Numbered from the stretch's first letter, positions 34,457-43,019 are shown. The stretch: 64,000 bases of DNA from CAZOOK01 sp964581385 (GCA_964581385.1 CAZOOK010000005.1:62001-126000); one strand, 5' to 3'. A program made the numbers and translations. The notes: a model not told the origin generated them from the letters alone.

Positions 34457-35962
34457 ATGTTTTTGCCAATGATTTCAACCGTTGCGCAGCGCGCGCGCGC
34501 GACACCGTGGAGCCTTGCCGCCATCGGGGCCGCCGTCGTACTTGCGGCCGTTTCCACTCCGACGCGCGCCGACTTCAAAGCACTTACCGCACTGACACAC
34601 AACGGCGCGCAGGTGACCGCCGCGGCAGTCGATCTCGGCAACAACTCAACGCTTCAGCAGCTCAACCCGGATTTGCGCCTGACACCCGCCTCGCTGACCA
34701 AGCTGACCACCGCCGCCGCCGCGCTCAGCGCCTGGCCGGCGGACAAGATGTTCCAGACCAAGCTGCTTGGTTCGAGTGCGATTCACGAAGGTCAACTCGG
34801 CGGCGATCTGGTGCTGCAGGGCGCCGGCGATCCTTCGCTCGACGATCACTCGCTGTGGACGCTGGCCGCTCAGCTCAAGGGTGCCGGCGTGACCTCGGTG
34901 AGCGGACGGCTGGTGGTCAACCCGGCACCGTTCGGCGTCGTCAGCTGCGAAACCAAGGATCGCTGCGAAGCGATGCAGCGCAGCGATACCGCTTACAACG
35001 CGCCGCTGGCGTCGATCGGTGTGGATTTCGGCAACTGGTGCGTGGACGTGCGCCCAACCTCGCCGGGTGTGTCCGCGTTCGTGCGCGGCTGCGGCGTCAT
35101 GCAACTGCCGCTGCCGGTCGATGGCACGATCAAGACCGTGCGCGATGGCAGCCGGCAGACCTTCTGGGTCGAGCGCGTGACGACACAGGAAGGCGATCGC
35201 CTGCGCATCGGCGGCGACATTCCGGTCGGCGGCGGCCAGCAAGTATTTCGAGCCATGTCCGATCCGGCGCGCGGCGTTGGTTTGCTGATGATGGAAACCT
35301 TGCGTGAGATCGGCATCTCGGTCGCGGGTCCGGTGGTCGTCAGCGGCAGCCCGATACCGGCCAATGCCTATCCGCTGGCGCAGACCTCGGGGCTGTCGGT
35401 GCACGAACAACTGGATCGCATGCTGCGCTTCTCCAACAACTACATCGCTGATGTACTGACGCTCGACTTGGCCTCGGATATCTATGCGCAGCCACCGGCG
35501 CGACTGTCGATGGCCGGGCGCGTGCTGTCGGATTTCGTCGCACGCGCGCAACGCAGCGCGCGGCACGCGTCGCCGTCGGCGCCACCGCTGTTCAGCGGCA
35601 GCGGACTGACGCCGGAGAATCAGCTTTCCGCCAACGATCTGGTCGGCCTGCTTTCCTACCAATACCACGATACGCGACACTTTCCGGCGTTCTACGGCGG
35701 TCTGGTGGTACCGCGCGATGCGCCATTCGCATTCCTGCGCACCGGCAGTCCGGCCTGGCTCGACCGCGTGGCGCTGAAGACGGGAACGATGGACGATCCA
35801 CATTCGGTCTGCGGCATCGCCGGCTACTTGCGCAAGCGCGACGGCGGCTGGATCGCGTTCGCGATCATCGTCAACGGCGGGCCGGGCATGCGGCACGTAC
35901 CGCTATATAGAGCGATGGAAGCCTCGCGCAGCGATCTCGACGAACTGCTGGCGAAATATTAG
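34457..35962 (+). CDS. dacB: D-alanyl-D-alanine carboxypeptidase/endopeptidase (PBP4-like, S13)
   Basis: This penicillin-binding protein trims or cleaves peptide cross-links in peptidoglycan. The start at ATG 34457 gives a signal peptide (WSLAAIGAAVVLAAVSTPTRA); upstream codons from 34355 overlap the divergent kinase gene. The S13 motifs are all present: the nucleophile SLTK in PASLTKLTT, SNN in RFSNNYIADVL, and KTG in ALKTGTMDD. FSGSGLTPENQLS and CGIAGYL also match the family. It has the usual large insertion between SxxK and SxN. It is 501 aa, normal for PBP4. Confidence 0.93.
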   Translation: MFLPMISTVAQRARATPWSLAAIGAAVVLAAVSTPTRADFKALTALTHNGAQVTAAAVDLGNNSTLQQLNPDLRLTPASLTKLTTAAAALSAWPADKMFQTKLLGSSAIHEGQLGGDLVLQGAGDPSLDDHSLWTLAAQLKGAGVTSVSGRLVVNPAPFGVVSCETKDRCEAMQRSDTAYNAPLASIGVDFGNWCVDVRPTSPGVSAFVRGCGVMQLPLPVDGTIKTVRDGSRQTFWVERVTTQEGDRLRIGGDIPVGGGQQVFRAMSDPARGVGLLMMETLREIGISVAGPVVVSGSPIPANAYPLAQTSGLSVHEQLDRMLRFSNNYIADVLTLDLASDIYAQPPARLSMAGRVLSDFVARAQRSARHASPSAPPLFSGSGLTPENQLSANDLVGLLSYQYHDTRHFPAFYGGLVVPRDAPFAFLRTGSPAWLDRVALKTGTMDDPHSVCGIAGYLRKRDGGWIAFAIIVNGGPGMRHVPLYRAMEASRSDLDELLAKY

Positions 35963-35963
35963 C

Positions 35964-35981
35964 GTCTGTTAACAATCACTT
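35964..35981. repeat. 18-bp copy of the end of the 412-bp element
   Basis: GTCTGTTAACAATCACTT is identical to positions 22139-22156 in the left end of the 412-bp element and, in reverse, matches all but its first base in the right end. It fills most of the 28-bp gap between the convergent dacB and anti-sigma genes. There is no second end nearby, so it is a solo remnant or an independent short repeat. Such identity over 18 bases is not expected by chance in a window of this size. Confidence 0.7.
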
Positions 35982-35990
35982 GGGCAGCTG

Positions 35991-36764
35991 CTACTCCGGC
36001 GCCTGTTCCGCGCTGCGCACCTGATCGCCGAAATATTCCAGTTCGGTAGCATTGAGATCGGACACCGCCCAGTGATTCATGCCGTCGGAAATCCACTGCA
36101 CGATGTTGTAGCCATTGCGAACTCGTGAATGCGACGAAGCACCGTCGACGGCCGCTGGCCACACGAATAGATTGATCGCGTGCTGGCGGTGCCGATAGAT
36201 CAGGACCGCAACAGTGTGGCCACCGATGTAGTCGAGGCGGCCGCCTGCCAGCGTGAAGCCGGCGGCCGCGAGATCGCGCACCGGGGGCGAAAAATCGAGT
36301 TTGCCGGCGAACCACGGCTTGACCGTGTGCTGATCGGTGGAAGCAACATCGATCAGATGCTCCTGCATCAGCGAGCGCACATGGGCCGCGACGATCTCGT
36401 CACCGCGCAAGCGCGCTCGCTGATAATTGACGACGACGAAATCCACAGCGATCGCCAGCGCCAGACCCGCCGCCAGCGAAAGCGCCCAGCGCCGCCGCGC
36501 TTCCGTCGAATGCGCCGAGTTCGCCGACGGCGAGTCGCGCCGGATCACTTCCTGTACGCGCAGGCGCAGGCGCTCGGGTGCCTGGCGGTAAACACCGGTA
36601 CCCCGGATCGCGCTGGTCAGCGCACGCTGCTCTTGCAGCCGCTCCGTACAGCCGTCGCAGTCGGCCAAATGCTGTTCGAGAGCCGGCACCCGCGCCGTAT
36701 CAAGCTCGCTGTCGAGATAGGTCGGGATCAGCTCCTGGCACTGGTTGCAGTTCATCATACTCAC
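35991..36764 (-). CDS. Anti-sigma factor with zinc finger, membrane-anchored
   Basis: The 257-residue product has an N-terminal zinc motif: CNQCQELIPTYLDSEL, then EQHLADCDGC (H-x3-C-x2-C), a form of the ZAS / zf-HC2 anti-sigma domain. A transmembrane helix lies about 92-112 (ALSLAAGLALAIAVDFVVV). The periplasmic part contains HVRSLMQEHLIDVASTDQHTVKPWF, GGRLDYIGGHTVAVLIYRH and INLFVWPA, typical of the anti-sigma group paired with the ECF factors that respond to metals or envelope stress. Its start overlaps the sigma stop (GTGA), so the pair is coupled. The gene converges with dacB. Confidence 0.9.
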   Translation of the reverse strand: MSMMNCNQCQELIPTYLDSELDTARVPALEQHLADCDGCTERLQEQRALTSAIRGTGVYRQAPERLRLRVQEVIRRDSPSANSAHSTEARRRWALSLAAGLALAIAVDFVVVNYQRARLRGDEIVAAHVRSLMQEHLIDVASTDQHTVKPWFAGKLDFSPPVRDLAAAGFTLAGGRLDYIGGHTVAVLIYRHRQHAINLFVWPAAVDGASSHSRVRNGYNIVQWISDGMNHWAVSDLNATELEYFGDQVRSAEQAPE

Positions 36765-37300
36765 GCCTCACCGTCCGAACCGAGCTGCTGTCGCAGCAAC
36801 GCCCGCGCGCGCGACAGCCGCGACATTACGGTGCCAATCGGAATTCCGACGATTTCTGCGATCTTCAGATACGACAGATCCTCCAGCTCGCGCAGCACAA
36901 TGATTTCGCGGTGCTCCGCCGGTAGTGCGAGCAGCGCTTTCTCGATATCGCGCAGCTCCGCCTGCCGCAGCACCAGCATTTCCGGATTTTCAGCATGCAG
37001 CGGCATATCCGATAAATCCGTCGCGTCTTCGGCGCGTTCTCCATCGAAACCCGACATCGGCTGGTTCCCCGACTTCTGCCGCCAGCTGTAACAAGTGTTG
37101 CGGACGATCTTCAACATCCAGGCGCGGCCGTCGCCACCATGGAAGCTGTCGAAATAGCGCAGCGCGCGCAAACACGCTTCCTGCACGCAGTCTTCCGCCG
37201 TATCGGGATTTCGGGTCAGCCAGAACGCAAGGTTGTACGCCGCGTCCATATGAGTCGCGAGCATCGCTTCAAAACGTCGGGCACGTTGATCCTCCATCAC
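36761..37300 (-). CDS. ECF-family RNA polymerase sigma factor
   Basis: The 179-residue sigma factor has region 2 in MLATHMDAAYNLAFWLTRN, DCVQEACLRALRYFDSF and RAWMLKIVRNTCYSW, and region 4 in LPAEHREIIVLRELEDLSY with the helix-turn-helix LKIAEIVGIPIGTVMSRLSR. The codon at 37300 is GTG followed by ATG (37297), and either may start translation. It overlaps the anti-sigma gene by four bases. Upstream, across 174 bases, lie the divergent phosphoesterase and cupredoxin genes, which are likely members of its regulon. Confidence 0.93.
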   Translation of the reverse strand: MMEDQRARRFEAMLATHMDAAYNLAFWLTRNPDTAEDCVQEACLRALRYFDSFHGGDGRAWMLKIVRNTCYSWRQKSGNQPMSGFDGERAEDATDLSDMPLHAENPEMLVLRQAELRDIEKALLALPAEHREIIVLRELEDLSYLKIAEIVGIPIGTVMSRLSRARALLRQQLGSDGEA

Positions 37301-37474
37301 GAAAGAATCCCCTCTCTAAACGAAGACCGCCCAAGCCTGAGTTTTATTCCACACCGGCCGCTTATGGAATATCCGTGCTTTTCGACCGGTATGCAATGGA
37401 GACGGGTAAATCGATCGCCAAGCGGATACCGACCGCGACGAACCACCCGGAATTTCACAACCGGAGAAAGGTTT

Positions 37475-38368
37475 ATGACAACACTGATCGACCGCCGCCA
37501 GTTTATCAAGCTGGCCAGCTATGGCGGCGTGGTTTTCGCATCCGGCCTCGCGGGCTGCGCGTCGCTGCGCGGACCTGGCGCATTGGCAACCGGCGATTTT
37601 CATTTCGTGCAACTCTCGGATACGCACTGGGGCTTTCACGGCGCCGCGATCAATCCCGATGCCGAAGGCACTCTGCCCAAGGCCGTGGCCGCGGTGAATG
37701 CGTTGACGAGCGCGCCCGACTTCATCATCTTCACCGGCGATCTCACGCATACGACCGACGATCCGGCCGAGCGCCGCCGACGCATGACGCGCTTCCGCGA
37801 AATCGCGGCCGGTCTGAATGTGAAGCAGGTCTACTACATTCCGGGTGAACACGATGCTTCACTGGATCACGGCGAAGCCTTTCGTGAATTCTTCGGTCCC
37901 ACGCATTACAGCTTCGATCACAAAGGCGTGCACTTCATCGTGCTCGACAACGTCTCCGATCCGCGAGCAACACTCGGCGAAGAACAGCTGCAATGGCTCG
38001 CGGACGATCTGGCGAAGCTCAACCGCGACGCGCCGATCGTGATCTTCACGCATCGTCCACTGTTCGATCTGGCACCGTCGTGGGACTGGACGACCGGCGA
38101 CGGCAGCAAGGCCATCGATCTGCTGATGCCGTTCGAGTACGTGACGGTGTTCTATGGCCATATCCACCAGGAACACCATCACATGACCGGACACATCGCG
38201 CACCACGCCGCCAAGGGGCTCATGTTCCCGCTGCCGGCGCCGCTCTCGGTGCCGAAGAAATCACCGATTCCCTGGGATGCCGCCGCACCCTACAAAGGAC
38301 TGGGCTTTCGCGAGATCGGCACCGACCAGTCGCAAATCACCATCAGCGAGAAGAATCTATCTGCCTGA
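37475..38368 (+). CDS. Metallophosphoesterase with Tat-like and lipoprotein signal
   Basis: The ATG at 37475 has GGAGAAAGG upstream; the longer open frame from 37139 lies over the divergent sigma gene and is rejected. The N terminus has the twin-arginine pattern DRRQFIKLAS and a lipobox LAGC, so a Tat-exported lipoprotein is likely (297 aa). The calcineurin-like domain has QLSDTHWGFHG, FTGDLTHTTDD, IPGEHDAS in place of the usual GNHD, FTHRPLF, and YGHIHQEHHH, providing the two-metal site. The Asn of GNHD is Glu here. It is followed nine bases later by the cupredoxin gene and lies divergent to the second ECF pair. The substrate is unknown. Confidence 0.85.
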   Translation: MTTLIDRRQFIKLASYGGVVFASGLAGCASLRGPGALATGDFHFVQLSDTHWGFHGAAINPDAEGTLPKAVAAVNALTSAPDFIIFTGDLTHTTDDPAERRRRMTRFREIAAGLNVKQVYYIPGEHDASLDHGEAFREFFGPTHYSFDHKGVHFIVLDNVSDPRATLGEEQLQWLADDLAKLNRDAPIVIFTHRPLFDLAPSWDWTTGDGSKAIDLLMPFEYVTVFYGHIHQEHHHMTGHIAHHAAKGLMFPLPAPLSVPKKSPIPWDAAAPYKGLGFREIGTDQSQITISEKNLSA

Positions 38369-38377
38369 GGAGCCGCC

Positions 38378-38758
38378 ATGAACCGCTTCGCACAGTGTTT
38401 CCTGGCGGCGTCGATCGTATCCGCCGCCGGGCTCTCGGGCTTTGCCATCGCCGGTTACGCCGAAACGGCGTCGGTGGAAAAAGTACGCGTCATCAAAGTG
38501 TCGGCGAAACGCTTCGTCTTCACTCCCGACCATCTCACGCTAAAGAAGGGCGAAACGGTCGATATCGAGTTGAACTCTGAGGATGTACCGATGGGCTTCA
38601 GCGTACCCGACATTGGCGGGCGCGCCGATATCCCACCGGGCACCGTCGCCCACTTGCGCCTGACACCGCAGAAGACCGGCACATTTCCGTTCCTGTGCGA
38701 CATCTTCTGCGGTTCCGGACATGAGGATATGAATGGCGTGATTACCGTCGTCGAATGA
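38378..38758 (+). CDS. CuA-like cupredoxin, exported
   Basis: The 126-residue precursor has a signal peptide (CFLAASIVSAAGLSGFAIAGYA). The mature part matches the cupredoxin fold of cytochrome oxidase subunit II: RFVFTPDHLTLKKGETVDIEL, then EDVPMGFSVPDI, and the ligand loop CDIFCGSGHEDM, which has the exact CuA spacing C-x3-C-x3-H-x2-M (Cys107, Cys111, His115, Met118). The other CuA ligand, a His in the DVxH position of subunit II, is Met72 here. The site could hold an altered CuA, a mononuclear copper or another metal. It is linked to the metallophosphoesterase and the ECF pair. Confidence 0.85.
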   Translation: MNRFAQCFLAASIVSAAGLSGFAIAGYAETASVEKVRVIKVSAKRFVFTPDHLTLKKGETVDIELNSEDVPMGFSVPDIGGRADIPPGTVAHLRLTPQKTGTFPFLCDIFCGSGHEDMNGVITVVE

Positions 38759-38812
38759 ATACCCAGTCATGCAGACGCGCCGCTTGCCGATCCATAGACC
38801 GGGCGATAGCGA

Positions 38813-40177
38813 TCAGTCACCCGCCCCGCCGCCGGCAATCGTCATGTGATCGAGCAATATTGAGCCACAGCGAATGCCCCCACGCATATCGACATCATCC
38901 CCGATCGCGCGGATGCCGCGAAACATCTCGTTCAGATTGCTCGCGATCGTGATTTCCTGCACCGGATAAGCGATAGCGCCGTTCTCGACCCAGAAACCCG
39001 ACGCTCCGCGCGAGTAGTCGCCGGTGATGAGATTGGCACCCTGGCCCATGAGGTCGGTGACGATCAGGCCGGTGCCCATTTCGCGCGCGAGTGCGTCGAG
39101 GCCGCCAGCGAAAGTGGGTTCGACGACGAAGTTGAACACACCGCCGGAGTTGCCAGTGGTCTGCATGCTCAGCTTGCGCGCGCTGTAACTGGAGAGCAGA
39201 TAACCGCCGAGCACACCGCGATCGAGCAGCGTCCGCTCCTGCGTGGCGACGCCTTCCTGATCGTAAGCACTGCTGGCCATGCCGCGCAGGATGAAGGGCT
39301 TCTGTCGGGCGTTGACGATATCGGCGAATACCGGCTGACCGATGCGATCGAGCAGGAACGACGCACGGCGGTACAGCGCGCCGCCGGAAATCGCACCGAT
39401 GAAATGACCAAACAGGCTGCGTGCGACTTCCGCCGGCATTAACACCGGCGCGGTGCGCGTGCTCAACTGGCGCGCACCGAGCCGAGCCGCTGCACGTTGG
39501 CCGGCCTTGCGACCTACTGCTGCCGCAGCTTCGAGATCGTCGGCATTGCGCGCCGAGGTGTACCAATGACCGAGCTGCATGGCGTCGCCGTCGACGGCGA
39601 TTGCTGCGCAGCTGACGGCGTGATCGGTTCCCTCGCGGAAGCCGATGAAGCCATGCGTGTTGCCGTAAATCGACAAACCGTGGCGTGTATCCGCCGAGGC
39701 ACCTTCCGACTGCGTCACGCGGCGATCGGCGGCGAAGGCAGCCGCCTCGCATTCGCGCGCCAGATCAGCGGCAGCATCCGCCGACAGTGCCCAGGGATGG
39801 CAGAGATCCAGATCGGGGAATCGCGTGGCCATGAGCTGCGGTTCGGCCAAACCGACACAGGGATCCTCACCGCCGACGCGCGCGATCGCGCATGCCGCCG
39901 CGACCGTCTCGGCGATGGCAGTCTCACCGAGATCGGTGGTGCTCGCGGAGCCGGTGCGCTGGCCAAAGTAGACCGTGACGCCAAGATCACGGTCGCGCTG
40001 AAACTGCACCGCTTCGACCTCGCCCTTGCGCACCGACACCGACAACCCGCGGCTGACGCTTAGGCTCGCCTCGGCTGCGGTGGCACCGTTATGTTTGGCG
40101 GCGTCGAGTACGCGCGCCAGCAGCGGCTCCAGATCGGCTTGGGTCGGCAGTGCTTGGGAAGGAGGAACAGAGGTCAT
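38813..40177 (-). CDS. pmbA: TldD/PmbA-family metalloprotease PmbA
   Basis: PmbA (TldE) forms a heterodimer with TldD that degrades unfolded peptides and processes modified peptides such as microcin. The start at ATG 40177 gives 454 residues; upstream codons to 40258 lack support. Family traits include VSVRKGEVEAVQFQRDRDLG near the N terminus, YGNTHGFIGFREGTDHA, AEVARSLFGHFIGAISG, GMASSAYDQEGVATQERTL, NSGGVFNFVVEPT, LITDLMGQG-like IVTDLMGQGANLITGDYSRG, and the C-terminal GSILLDHMTIAG. The HExxxH zinc site lies in TldD rather than PmbA, and tldD is not in this window. Confidence 0.93.
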   Translation of the reverse strand: MTSVPPSQALPTQADLEPLLARVLDAAKHNGATAAEASLSVSRGLSVSVRKGEVEAVQFQRDRDLGVTVYFGQRTGSASTTDLGETAIAETVAAACAIARVGGEDPCVGLAEPQLMATRFPDLDLCHPWALSADAAADLARECEAAAFAADRRVTQSEGASADTRHGLSIYGNTHGFIGFREGTDHAVSCAAIAVDGDAMQLGHWYTSARNADDLEAAAAVGRKAGQRAAARLGARQLSTRTAPVLMPAEVARSLFGHFIGAISGGALYRRASFLLDRIGQPVFADIVNARQKPFILRGMASSAYDQEGVATQERTLLDRGVLGGYLLSSYSARKLSMQTTGNSGGVFNFVVEPTFAGGLDALAREMGTGLIVTDLMGQGANLITGDYSRGASGFWVENGAIAYPVQEITIASNLNEMFRGIRAIGDDVDMRGGIRCGSILLDHMTIAGGGAGD

Positions 40178-40259
40178 TGGCGAGGGGGATAGGCGATTTT
40201 GCGAAGCGGCGAGCATACCGCATGCGCCCGCACCGCCAGCAAAATCGCAGCGCAGCAAA

Positions 40260-40289
40260 AAGGGCCGTCGTCGCGTGACGACGGCCCTT
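40260..40289 (-). terminator. Intrinsic terminator of the DUF4394 gene
   Basis: A perfect 13-bp stem pairs AAGGGCCGTCGTC (40260-40272) with GACGACGGCCCTT (40277-40289) around the loop GCGT. On the minus strand the stem is followed by TTTTT. It lies 45 bases after the DUF4394 stop and stands between that gene and pmbA, which is also on the minus strand, so it should insulate them. Confidence 0.9.
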
Positions 40290-40333
40290 AATGGGGATTT
40301 TCTGAGCTTTTGCCCTACCGGACGGACGGTCGA

Positions 40334-41173
40334 TCAGGACGACAGCGACAAGCGGATGGCCAGGCTGCGAACCTTCTCCTTGCCCTCGCCGATCGTGCCC
40401 TGTCCCTTCGCGGAACCGGAGCCCAGACCGATCAGATATAGCTTGGAGGTAGTCGAATCGGGAACCGAGAAAGCGGCGTAGGCGGTGCCGCCCGCTTCAT
40501 TGCCCTTGATATCGAAACCGGCGTAATTGCCGATGTCAGTTCCGATCGCGCCCACCGTGACCAGATTCGTGTTGCCCGCCCAGGGCACGGAGGAAATTTC
40601 CTTGGCCTTGCTGTTGACCGCGTATTCCGTGGTCTTGAATGCACCATTCGGCTTGGTCGTATAAGCGACCGCGACCACCGTCGCGACTTGTGGGTCGAAG
40701 CTCTGTTGCGTCATGGTTTCGCCGGTGTCGGCGTTCACGCGCAGATTCTGGCCGTCATTCGAAACCACCGTGAGAAATCCTGCCACCGGTTCGAAATCGA
40801 TATCGAACACCTGTCCTGATAGTCCGGCAAACGCGTCGCCGGGAGAAGCATGCAGCCTCGACTTAAACTCCGCGGCACCGGAATTCACGTCGAGTACATA
40901 CAGATTGCCCGCTCCGCCGAGACCATAGAGCTTGCCATCCGACGGCCGGTAATCGATGGCGACGATGTCCTCGCCGGATTGCACGCCGGAAATCTTCGAC
41001 GCGCTTTCCAAGGTGCCGGGGCTCTTATGGTTGAACGTGATCAACTTGTTCGACTGCGTTACCGCCACCAGATCCGGTCCCCATGCAGGAACTTGCGTCT
41101 GCAGGTCGGCGCAGGCGGCCACCGCCAGCACCGAAGGAATGGCGATAAGGTTCAACCAATGTTTGCGAATCAT
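40334..41173 (-). CDS. DUF4394 domain lipoprotein
   Basis: The 279-residue product starts at ATG 41173 with GGGAGA upstream. The signal peptide (LNLIAIPSVLAVAAC) ends in the lipobox VAAC, so it should be lipid-anchored. The mature part is a run of beta-strands with the repeated motif D(Y/F)(R/E)P... and G.L..... as in DYRPSDGKLYGLGGAGNLYVL, FDIDFEPVAGFLTVVS, VAVAYTT, and KLYLIGLGSG. This is the pattern of DUF4394, a predicted beta-propeller domain of unknown function. No catalytic motif is visible. A strong terminator follows the gene. Confidence 0.8.
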   Translation of the reverse strand: MIRKHWLNLIAIPSVLAVAACADLQTQVPAWGPDLVAVTQSNKLITFNHKSPGTLESASKISGVQSGEDIVAIDYRPSDGKLYGLGGAGNLYVLDVNSGAAEFKSRLHASPGDAFAGLSGQVFDIDFEPVAGFLTVVSNDGQNLRVNADTGETMTQQSFDPQVATVVAVAYTTKPNGAFKTTEYAVNSKAKEISSVPWAGNTNLVTVGAIGTDIGNYAGFDIKGNEAGGTAYAAFSVPDSTTSKLYLIGLGSGSAKGQGTIGEGKEKVRSLAIRLSLSS

Positions 41174-41415
41174 CCGAATAGTCTCCCAACGCAATTGACA
41201 AATCCGCTACGCACACCATAGCTCGCAGCGAATGACGATTTAGCCCAGAAGCTTAAGATTCGATGTGTGACAGGATTATGACAATTCACATTTTCGATAA
41301 GCCGCTGACCCACCTCGTATTACAGCATCGCAGCATTCAGGGTGGCGCTGTCGGATGAAGAAGTTATTACGTTATGACAGCGGCGTTACGTCGAGACTTG
41401 GCTGCAGGCGATCGA
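41174..41415. other. 242-bp intergenic region
   Basis: It contains the promoter of the DUF4394 gene and the 3' trailer of the aldo/keto reductase gene, both on the minus strand. No gene or hairpin was recognised. Confidence 0.4.
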
Positions 41416-42273
41416 TCAGAACAACGCTGTCACCGCGGCGCGTTCACGTTCCGACAGCTCGAATTCGAAAATCTCCAGGTCCTCACGCATGTGGGTTTCC
41501 GACCGGGTTCCAGTCAGCGGCACGATACCTTCCTGCGTCAGATACCGGAACAGGATTTGCGCGGGCGTGCGCTTGTGTGCCGATGCCAACGCCTTGATAG
41601 TGCCATGAGCCAATACCTGCGGATTGGCCGTCAGCGTCCAGAAGCTCTGATACACAATCCCGTGCCGCCGGCAAAACGTGCGGATCTCTCGATCGTATCC
41701 AGTATCCGCGTAGAAACGATTCTGGACGACGGCCGGCTTGACGCGCGCGATGTGATCGAGCCACTCCAGATATTTGAAGTCGTAGCAATTGCTGATGCCA
41801 AGCTGTCGGACGCAGCCCGTATCGGAGAGCGCCTCCATCGCCCGCCACACCTCCACCAACTGCTCCCGATCATCCAGCGGTGAGTGCAGCACGAGGCAAT
41901 CGAGATAACTCATCCGCAAATTGCGCAGGGATGCCTGAAACGACTGCGCGACCTGCTCGCCCAGACGCGCCTGCGGATCGTAGGGAATCCGCGACGGATC
42001 CTGGCCATCGACCGGCGTGAACTTGGTCTGCAGATATAAATCCGTGCGGTTCAATCCCTCGGTCGCACCCTCACTCAGAGACATCGCAACACCCTCGCCC
42101 ACGCCGGCTTCGTGGTAGTGCTTCGGCTGACACGCCGTATCGATGCCGCGGAATCCCTGTCCGATCGCCGCATGGACCAGCGCCACCGTCTGCTCCTTCT
42201 TCCAGGCGGTGCCATAGAGAATGCGCGGCATGCGGACGCCGGAGCGGGAGATCAGAGTGTCGTTTCGTGTCAT
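41416..42273 (-). CDS. Aldo/keto reductase
   Basis: The 285-residue product starts at ATG 42273, where the family fold begins; the open frame continues to 42546 only because it runs into the GC-rich repeat element. It shows SRSGVRMPRILYGTAW, the catalytic Asp in GFRGIDTACQPKHYHEAG with the Tyr, Lys in LQTKFTPVDG, His in LVLHSPLDD, QLGISNCYD and the NADPH-binding AQILFRYLTQEGIVPLTGTR. This is a soluble (alpha/beta)8 reductase. The sequence is not diagnostic of a substrate. It stands alone, with the 644-bp element just upstream. Confidence 0.88.
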   Translation of the reverse strand: MTRNDTLISRSGVRMPRILYGTAWKKEQTVALVHAAIGQGFRGIDTACQPKHYHEAGVGEGVAMSLSEGATEGLNRTDLYLQTKFTPVDGQDPSRIPYDPQARLGEQVAQSFQASLRNLRMSYLDCLVLHSPLDDREQLVEVWRAMEALSDTGCVRQLGISNCYDFKYLEWLDHIARVKPAVVQNRFYADTGYDREIRTFCRRHGIVYQSFWTLTANPQVLAHGTIKALASAHKRTPAQILFRYLTQEGIVPLTGTRSETHMREDLEIFEFELSERERAAVTALF

Positions 42274-42315
42274 GCAGGCATCTTGCCGCATCCTGTCGGG
42301 CGTTGTGAACGCAAC

Positions 42316-42959
42316 GGTTGCGGGCTTCGCCTGCTTGCAGCAGTAGGGCTCTGAGATCTTCCGTTCCGCCCCTGTTGGGCGGGCGTACTTTTCTTTGCTT
42401 GTGCAAAGAAAAGTAGCCAAAAGAAAGCACACCCCGCGTCCGCGCCGCCTCGCAAAAAGCGCGAGTCGGTGCCTTGCGCTTCTCGCGTGCTCGGGGAACC
42501 GCACCGACACGGCTTCCTGCCGTGACGGTGCTTGGCGGGCATCCATGCCCGCACATCCCCTGCGCGCGCTGCGATGCTCAGCGCTCCCAAGGGGACCCGA
42601 ACGTCAAAAGCTAAAAGCACGGCGGCGCATCGCGCCGCTTTGTGCCTTTGCTGTTGCTTTTCCAACCCCCTTCGGACTGCGCCGAGCACCGCAGGACGAG
42701 GCGGTTTCTGCCCGCGCAGCGGGGCGAGGCAGGAGCCGATGCCTTCATCGTCACGGCAGGGATGCCGTGTCGATGAAGCCCGCCTCGGCCGAGGAGCGCA
42801 GGGCACCGACTCGCGCGCTTTTCGCGAGTCGGTGCAGTCAGGGGCGCGTTTTCTTTGGTTACATTTCTTTGCCGCGTGGCAAAGAAAGTAACCCGCCCAA
42901 CAGGGGCGGAACGGAAGACCTCAGAGTTTCACTGTGTTTGGCAGGCGAAGTCCGCAACC
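42316..42959. mobile_element. 644-bp element with long imperfect inverted ends
   Basis: The two ends are inverted copies over more than 75 bases with interruptions. GGTTGCGGGCTTCGCCTGC (42316-42334) matches 42941-42959 inverted with one mismatch. CTCTGAG..CTTCCGTTCCGCCC and the following TGTTGGGCGGG (from 42349) match the segment ending at 42926. Each side carries a hairpin: CTTTTCTTTGC / GCAAAGAAAAG around 42389-42414, and TTTCTTTGCC / GGCAAAGAAA around 42864-42887. The interior holds more palindromes, including GCACCGACTCGCG / CGCGAGTCGGTGC near 42807-42838. Open frames here look spurious and no transposase is present. It is likely a non-autonomous repeat present in several genomic copies. 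Confidence 0.75.
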
Positions 42960-43019
42960 AAGCGATCGATGCGATTGTTCATCACCTCTGCAACCGCATC
43001 TACGTGCTCAAAAAAACCC

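Noticed and set aside
34646..35896. A 416-codon antisense frame in dacB
   Set aside because: Rich in Arg/His/Gln with no domain; dacB on the other strand has all three penicillin-binding motifs.
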